From contig CAYYEM010000019.1 in NCBI GenBank assembly GCA_964470915.1, positions 1 to 28,197 on the forward strand: 28,197 nt of DNA. Direction: 5' to 3'. Positions 24,892 through 28,197 of the stretch are shown here, piece by piece (within the stretch, counting starts at the first letter, position 1; every line of letters starts with the position of its first letter). Origin of the DNA: CAYPXN01 sp964470915 (lineage in GTDB: Bacteria; UBA10199; JADFYH01). Made by a program: the position numbers and the translations under genes. Under the pieces are notes generated by a model. The model was not told the DNA's origin. It searched no databases and was given only the letters and a program-made list of their open reading frames with translations.

Positions 24892-25587
24892 TTAAGGTCC
24901 GTAGCCACTCGTGGGATTTTTGAAACTATTCATCATCCCTGGAGGAAACTTAATACTTGGGATAATAGAAATAGGCTGAACATAAGGAAAAGGTACAAAG
25001 GGTAAAAAGAGAGTAGGATCATCCGAAAAAGTTTTTCCTTCTAAACTAAAATCAAAACCATTGTATTCTAATGCTAGCCAAGTCGCGAGCCCAGTCAAAG
25101 CTGCAGTACCCATACTGATGCCCAAGCGTAGTTCCCTCATTTCATGAGGCACTCCTAAGCTTCGAAAAGTGATATCAGAAATTCCCCACACCAAAGCTGA
25201 AGCCGCTAAGGCTGTTCCTGTGGCTGCCATAGCATTATCATCGTTCTGATAACCGAGAGTAATCAAAGCACTACTCGCAGCTCCAGCACCCAACGTTAAG
25301 CTCCAGCCTAAAATATCCTTCCAATCAACCGAGGTATCTTGAGATTCGGCTCTACTTGCACTGCCTGATGGCATAGGAGTAAAAGTGATAATATCCTCCC
25401 GAAAAGTCGAAGGAGGCGCTTCTCCGCGATATAAAATACTCTTTGTATTCAAAGTTTTTAAAGGAATAGGCTCTTTTAAAGCTTCTGAAGATATTTCTAA
25501 AGGACGTCGAGATTCTTTTAATTCTTGGGTCTCGATTCCTCTTCTGCAAGAAACATGACTGCGTACACTAGCACATCGATCTGCCAT
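24892..25587 (-). CDS. Hypothetical membrane protein, 231 aa
   Basis: AAGAAGGGGG lies just before the ATG, supporting this start. The first ~90 residues are polar and Ser/Arg/Glu-rich with two early Cys. Three hydrophobic spans follow (about 92-113, 121-142 and 155-173), rich in Gly/Ala (LTLGAGAASSALITLGY; GTALAASALVWGIS). The C-terminal ~45 residues are Pro/Phe-rich (LPFVPFPYVQPISIIPS). No family is recognised. It converges with hpnE, the stops lying ten bases apart. Both termini resemble the low-complexity unknown proteins elsewhere in the window. Confidence 0.7.
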   Translation of the reverse strand: MADRCASVRSHVSCRRGIETQELKESRRPLEISSEALKEPIPLKTLNTKSILYRGEAPPSTFREDIITFTPMPSGSASRAESQDTSVDWKDILGWSLTLGAGAASSALITLGYQNDDNAMAATGTALAASALVWGISDITFRSLGVPHEMRELRLGISMGTAALTGLATWLALEYNGFDFSLEGKTFSDDPTLFLPFVPFPYVQPISIIPSIKFPPGMMNSFKNPTSGYGP

Positions 25588-25717
25588 TTTTGCCCCCTTC
25601 TTTAAGAAATAGCATTTACAAAGTAACTATCTGGATATACCTTGATTGATCTATCGATAAGATCCTTAAATGGTTGCCTTAAAAAGTAAATGTATTTTAA
25701 AGAAAGTTTTAAAACTC

Positions 25718-25775
25718 ATGACTGATCAAAAATCGCAAAATCAAATTTTGGAAGAAATGATACAATTACAGCGGC
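25718..25775 (+). CDS. Start of an unidentified gene, cut by the second gap
   Basis: The ATG opens 19 codons (MTDQKSQNQILEEMIQLQR) before the N run. The peptide looks like an amphipathic helix and does not resemble the DxDxT start of a HAD enzyme. It may be a different small gene from the one after the gap. Confidence 0.35.
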
Positions 25776-25875
25776 NNNNNNNNNNNNNNNNNNNNNNNNN
25801 NNNNNNNNNNNNNNNNNNNNNNNNNNNNNNNNNNNNNNNNNNNNNNNNNNNNNNNNNNNNNNNNNNNNNNNNNNN
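25776..25875. other. Assembly gap (100 N)
   Basis: Exactly 100 N. It removes the N-terminal part of the HAD phosphatase gene and perhaps more sequence of unknown length. Confidence 0.98.
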
Positions 25876-26423
25876 TCATCAGTACCTTCTGTAAAATGGA
25901 TGATGTGAAAAAAATCTATCAGATTGCTATTGGAGACATGGCAGGCCAATCCGTGGATGTTATTTATCAAATTGGTAATGAAGTCTTTGAAAGAGACCTT
26001 AAACCCAAAATTTATAAAGAAGCCATCGATGAAATTCAAAAACATAAAAAAAATGGTGTGCCTGTAATTCTAATTTCATCTGGCCCTACGATGGCAATTC
26101 AAGCGATTGCAAAATTTTTAGAAGTAGATGATTTTTTTTCCATCGGACCTAAAATTGAAAATCATGCTTTAACCAATCAACTTTCAGAGAGTTTTGCGTT
26201 TATGGAGGGAAAAACCAAAATTGCAGAATTTGAAGCTAAAAAAAGAAACACCAATCTTGCGAACTGTTTTTTTTATGCAGATTCTGTTCATGACATTCCT
26301 CTACTCTCTTCAGTTGGGAAACCCCGCGCTGTCAATCCCGACCGTGGTTTAAAAAAAGAATGCCTCAAAAACGGATGGCCAATTCTTGAGTTCCAAAACA
26401 CCTTAAAAGACTCTCCCCTTTAA
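25876..26423 (+). CDS. HAD-IB family hydrolase (SerB-like), 5' partial
   Basis: The frame is open from the gap. HAD motif II is VILISSGPT, the motif III lysine is in EGKTKIAEFE, and motif IV is FYADSVHDIPLLSSVG, followed by KPRAVNPDRGLKKECLKNGWPIL, the typical HAD-IB ending. Motif I (DxDxT) must lie in the gap. Members are phosphatases acting on phosphoserine, phospholipid-type or similar small substrates; the exact substrate cannot be told from this fragment. Confidence 0.87.
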
Positions 26424-26430
26424 AAAATAT

Positions 26431-26460
26431 TTGTCCTCCTCAAAGAATTCAGCCTATGAT
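26431..26460 (+). promoter_or_regulatory. Promoter close to the SGNH hydrolase start codon
   Basis: TTGTCC (26431-26436), an 18-bp spacer, then TATGAT (26455-26460, one mismatch to the -10 consensus). The ATG at 26470 follows after nine bases with no ribosome binding site, consistent with a leaderless message. Confidence 0.5.
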
Positions 26461-26469
26461 TTCTGCACT

Positions 26470-27039
26470 ATGCTAAAAGTTAAAATTATCGCTTTGGGAG
26501 ATTCAATCACCTATGGTTATCCCTTTGGAAATAAATATTCCTGGGTAGAGGGGCTTTCTAAAAAACTAGGGTTTCAAATTGAAAACTCAGGAGTGAATGG
26601 CAATACGCTTCGCGATATGTACAATCGATTAGTTTATGATGTCCTGGATACAAAGCCTCATTATGTAATTTTAATGGGGGGTGCCAATGATGTGTATCAA
26701 GGCTACAAGTTAGAAAATTTAGAAGATAATTTTCTGAAAATTACTCAAGCTTTAGAAGAACATAAAATCAAACCCATTGTAGCTCTACCACCACCCGTAG
26801 AAGAAAAAAACTTTGAAAGCATTTTAGATGCTTTTCGAAGTTTTATTCGAAAAAAAGCTAAAAAAGCCAAATGGCCCATCATAGATTTTTATACTGCTTT
26901 TCTGGATCCTAAGAAAAAAACCAAAAAAGCCCAAGTGGGTTTATTGGAAGATGGTGTACATCCTTCTGCTGAAGGCTACCGCCTCATGGCAGACACTGCG
27001 GCCCCCTCGCTGACAAAAATTCTCAAAAACTCCCTCTAA
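26470..27039 (+). CDS. SGNH/GDSL-family hydrolase
   Basis: The 189-aa product has block I ALGDSITYG (Ser12 nucleophile), block II SGVNGNT (Gly), block III MGGANDVY (Asn) and block V LEDGVHPSAEGY (Asp and His). This is the full catalytic set of SGNH esterases/lipases related to TesA and arylesterases. There is no signal peptide, so it is probably cytoplasmic. The start at 26470 is chosen because the protein then begins at the first strand; a TTG at 26431 falls in the predicted -35 box. The substrate is unknown. Confidence 0.86.
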   Translation: MLKVKIIALGDSITYGYPFGNKYSWVEGLSKKLGFQIENSGVNGNTLRDMYNRLVYDVLDTKPHYVILMGGANDVYQGYKLENLEDNFLKITQALEEHKIKPIVALPPPVEEKNFESILDAFRSFIRKKAKKAKWPIIDFYTAFLDPKKKTKKAQVGLLEDGVHPSAEGYRLMADTAAPSLTKILKNSL

Positions 27040-27058
27040 AGCCGTTTTTAGTTTTTTC

Positions 27059-27086
27059 TTGCAAACTCAGGCTACATCAATAACAT
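27059..27086 (+). promoter_or_regulatory. Possible promoter for the PuuD-like gene
   Basis: TTGCAA (27059-27064), a 16-bp spacer, then TAACAT (27081-27086), each matching four of six consensus bases. The gene downstream has AAGGAG before its ATG at 27151. Confidence 0.35.
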
Positions 27087-27150
27087 GACACCTCTGTCTA
27101 GCGAATAAGCTTTTGAATTTTTTAATGAAATACAAAACAAGGAGTAATCA

Positions 27151-27750
27151 ATGGATGTAAACATTTCGGTACAATTTGCCTTACGTTGGCTGCATTTTAT
27201 TTTTGGCATATTATGGATTGGACATCTTTATTTTTTCAATTTCGTCAATGGTAACTTCCAAGCAAAACTGGATGCGGCTACCAAACAAAAGGTGGTTCCC
27301 GAATTAATGCCTCGTGCACTCTTCTGGTTTCGTTGGGGAGCAATGCTCACTTTATTAACAGGTATTGCAATCCTTTATCTTAAATTCTTTCTTCCAAACG
27401 GAGGAGGTTTTGCTGCGATGATGTCTTCCAGCTATGGTCATTGGATCAGCATGGGAGCAGGTCTTGGCATCATTATGTGGTTTAATGTGTGGTTTATCAT
27501 TTGGCCCAATCAAAAGAAAATTATCGCAGCGGTTCGTGCAGGAGAAAAGCCCGATGCTGCTAATGTAGAATTAGCTCGAAAAACATCTAAGGTGAATACT
27601 TTCCTTTCTATCCCAATGTTATTTGGTATGGGAGCTGCTTCTCATTTACCTACAAACGATTGGAAATGGGCTGTAGGAGCAATAGTTGTTGGTTTTGCCA
27701 TTGCCCAACTTTTATATATACGTGCTGGAAAACTAGATACAAATTCCTAA
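27151..27750 (+). CDS. PuuD-like membrane protein (urate oxidase N-terminal domain)
   Basis: AAGGAG precedes the ATG at a standard distance. The 199-aa protein has four to five membrane spans. The first (ALRWLHFIFGILWIGHLYFF) carries two His that recur in this family and may bind heme. Others include WGAMLTLLTGIAILYL, GLGIIMWFNVWFIIWPNQKK and AVGAIVVGFAIAQLLYI. This matches the membrane half of PuuD-type urate hydroxylases but lacks the cytochrome c domain, so urate oxidation should not be assumed. No purine genes are nearby. A strong terminator follows. Confidence 0.75.
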   Translation: MDVNISVQFALRWLHFIFGILWIGHLYFFNFVNGNFQAKLDAATKQKVVPELMPRALFWFRWGAMLTLLTGIAILYLKFFLPNGGGFAAMMSSSYGHWISMGAGLGIIMWFNVWFIIWPNQKKIIAAVRAGEKPDAANVELARKTSKVNTFLSIPMLFGMGAASHLPTNDWKWAVGAIVVGFAIAQLLYIRAGKLDTNS

Positions 27751-27765
27751 GTAATTCTGTTATTG

Positions 27766-27800
27766 AAAAAGGGTCCGTTTAACGGACCCTTTTTTTTTAT
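27766..27800 (+). terminator. Rho-independent terminator
   Basis: GGGTCCGTT pairs with AACGGACCC around a very short loop, flanked by AAAAA and a nine-base T-run. It ends the PuuD-like gene. Confidence 0.92.
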
Positions 27801-27845
27801 ATTCATGGTAGGCTTGGGTAAAAATTATTGTAAATCATTAGTCTT

Positions 27846-28197
27846 ATGGCGCGAAAAAAACGAAAAAAAACATCAGGAGCAGGGGGGGATTTTTTAAAAA
27901 TCTCTCTGGGTATTGCATTAGTCGCGCTCCTTGCTTTTTATTTTAAGGATAAGTCTTTTACTTTTCGCCCTAGCCCATCGACACCTGCCCCTAAGATTGT
28001 AAAAACAGAATCTAAAAAAGCTGAATCTGCTCCACAGGAAAGTCATATTCAAAAATCTAAAGCACTTTCAGGCCTGCTGCCTGCTCAAGCTTGGCAAGAT
28101 GATTATCTTTTGCTCAAAGCCTCTTTAGGTAAATCTGATTCTGAGCTTTATCTTTTAGGAATGGGAATCGTGCCCGAAGGAAAAAAACCGGATGCTG
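27846..28197 (+). CDS. Membrane-anchored protein, 3' partial, unknown function
   Basis: An ATG opens a frame that runs to the window end (117 codons) without a stop. A Lys/Arg-rich N terminus (MARKKRKKTSG) precedes one membrane span (FLKISLGIALVALLAFYF), then a Pro/Lys/Ser linker and the start of a domain (LLPAQAWQDDYLLLKASLG). The topology is probably N-in with a periplasmic C-terminal domain. No family is identifiable from the visible part. Confidence 0.65.
   Translation, partial: MARKKRKKTSGAGGDFLKISLGIALVALLAFYFKDKSFTFRPSPSTPAPKIVKTESKKAESAPQESHIQKSKALSGLLPAQAWQDDYLLLKASLGKSDSELYLLGMGIVPEGKKPDA

Overview
The window reads as a two-gap scaffold piece from an uncultured, moderately AT-rich Gram-negative bacterium. 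Hopanoid-type squalene genes hpnC-hpnD-hpnE, an NfuA-type Fe-S carrier, many Sec-type signal peptides and small palindromic repeats fit a deltaproteobacterium-like lineage. That placement is an inference from gene content only. Two runs of exactly 100 N (13236-13335 and 25776-25875) are scaffold gaps, and open frames that read through them are artefacts.

Left part (1-8924): one very large protein, open at the left edge, has the domain order of eukaryotic single-chain acetyl-CoA carboxylase (biotin carboxylase, linker, biotin carrier, central region, carboxyltransferase). The biotin carboxylase looks intact. The carboxyltransferase has lost the two arginines that bind the carboxylate in yeast ACC, and the biotin site is atypical. 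An unrecognised Asn/Ser/Ala-rich 514-residue protein follows.

Region 8925-10140 is a decayed accessory patch bounded by an exact 17-bp direct repeat. It holds a frameshifted VapC-like PIN remnant, a truncated RelE/ParE remnant and one small membrane protein with a strong ribosome binding site and a TTG start.

Region 10141-14094: thioredoxin-like [2Fe-2S] ferredoxin, a palindromic repeat element, nfuA with a duplicated 3' end, an exported protein, a terminator, thymidylate synthase running into the first gap, and a slipin/SPFH protein coming out of it.

Region 14095-17375 is a same-strand cluster of exported proteins: an L,D-transpeptidase, a discoidin-like carbohydrate-binding candidate, a CxC/His-rich protein and a secreted VanX-type D-Ala-D-Ala dipeptidase. 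It looks like a cell-envelope (peptidoglycan) module.

Region 17377-20787: a class I amidotransferase, divergent from mutY-thiI, then a small unknown gene. Region 20790-24882: a promoter sits directly on the ygfZ start codon, and ygfZ-hpnC-hpnD-hpnE form a tightly packed operon that should convert farnesyl diphosphate to squalene; no cyclase is in view. The right end carries an unknown membrane protein, a HAD-IB phosphatase cut by the second gap, an SGNH hydrolase, a PuuD-like membrane protein and the start of another membrane-anchored protein.

Two themes stand out. Palindromic repeats lie in frame inside mutY and hpnE. Some genes appear to be leaderless, while others have clear Shine-Dalgarno sites.
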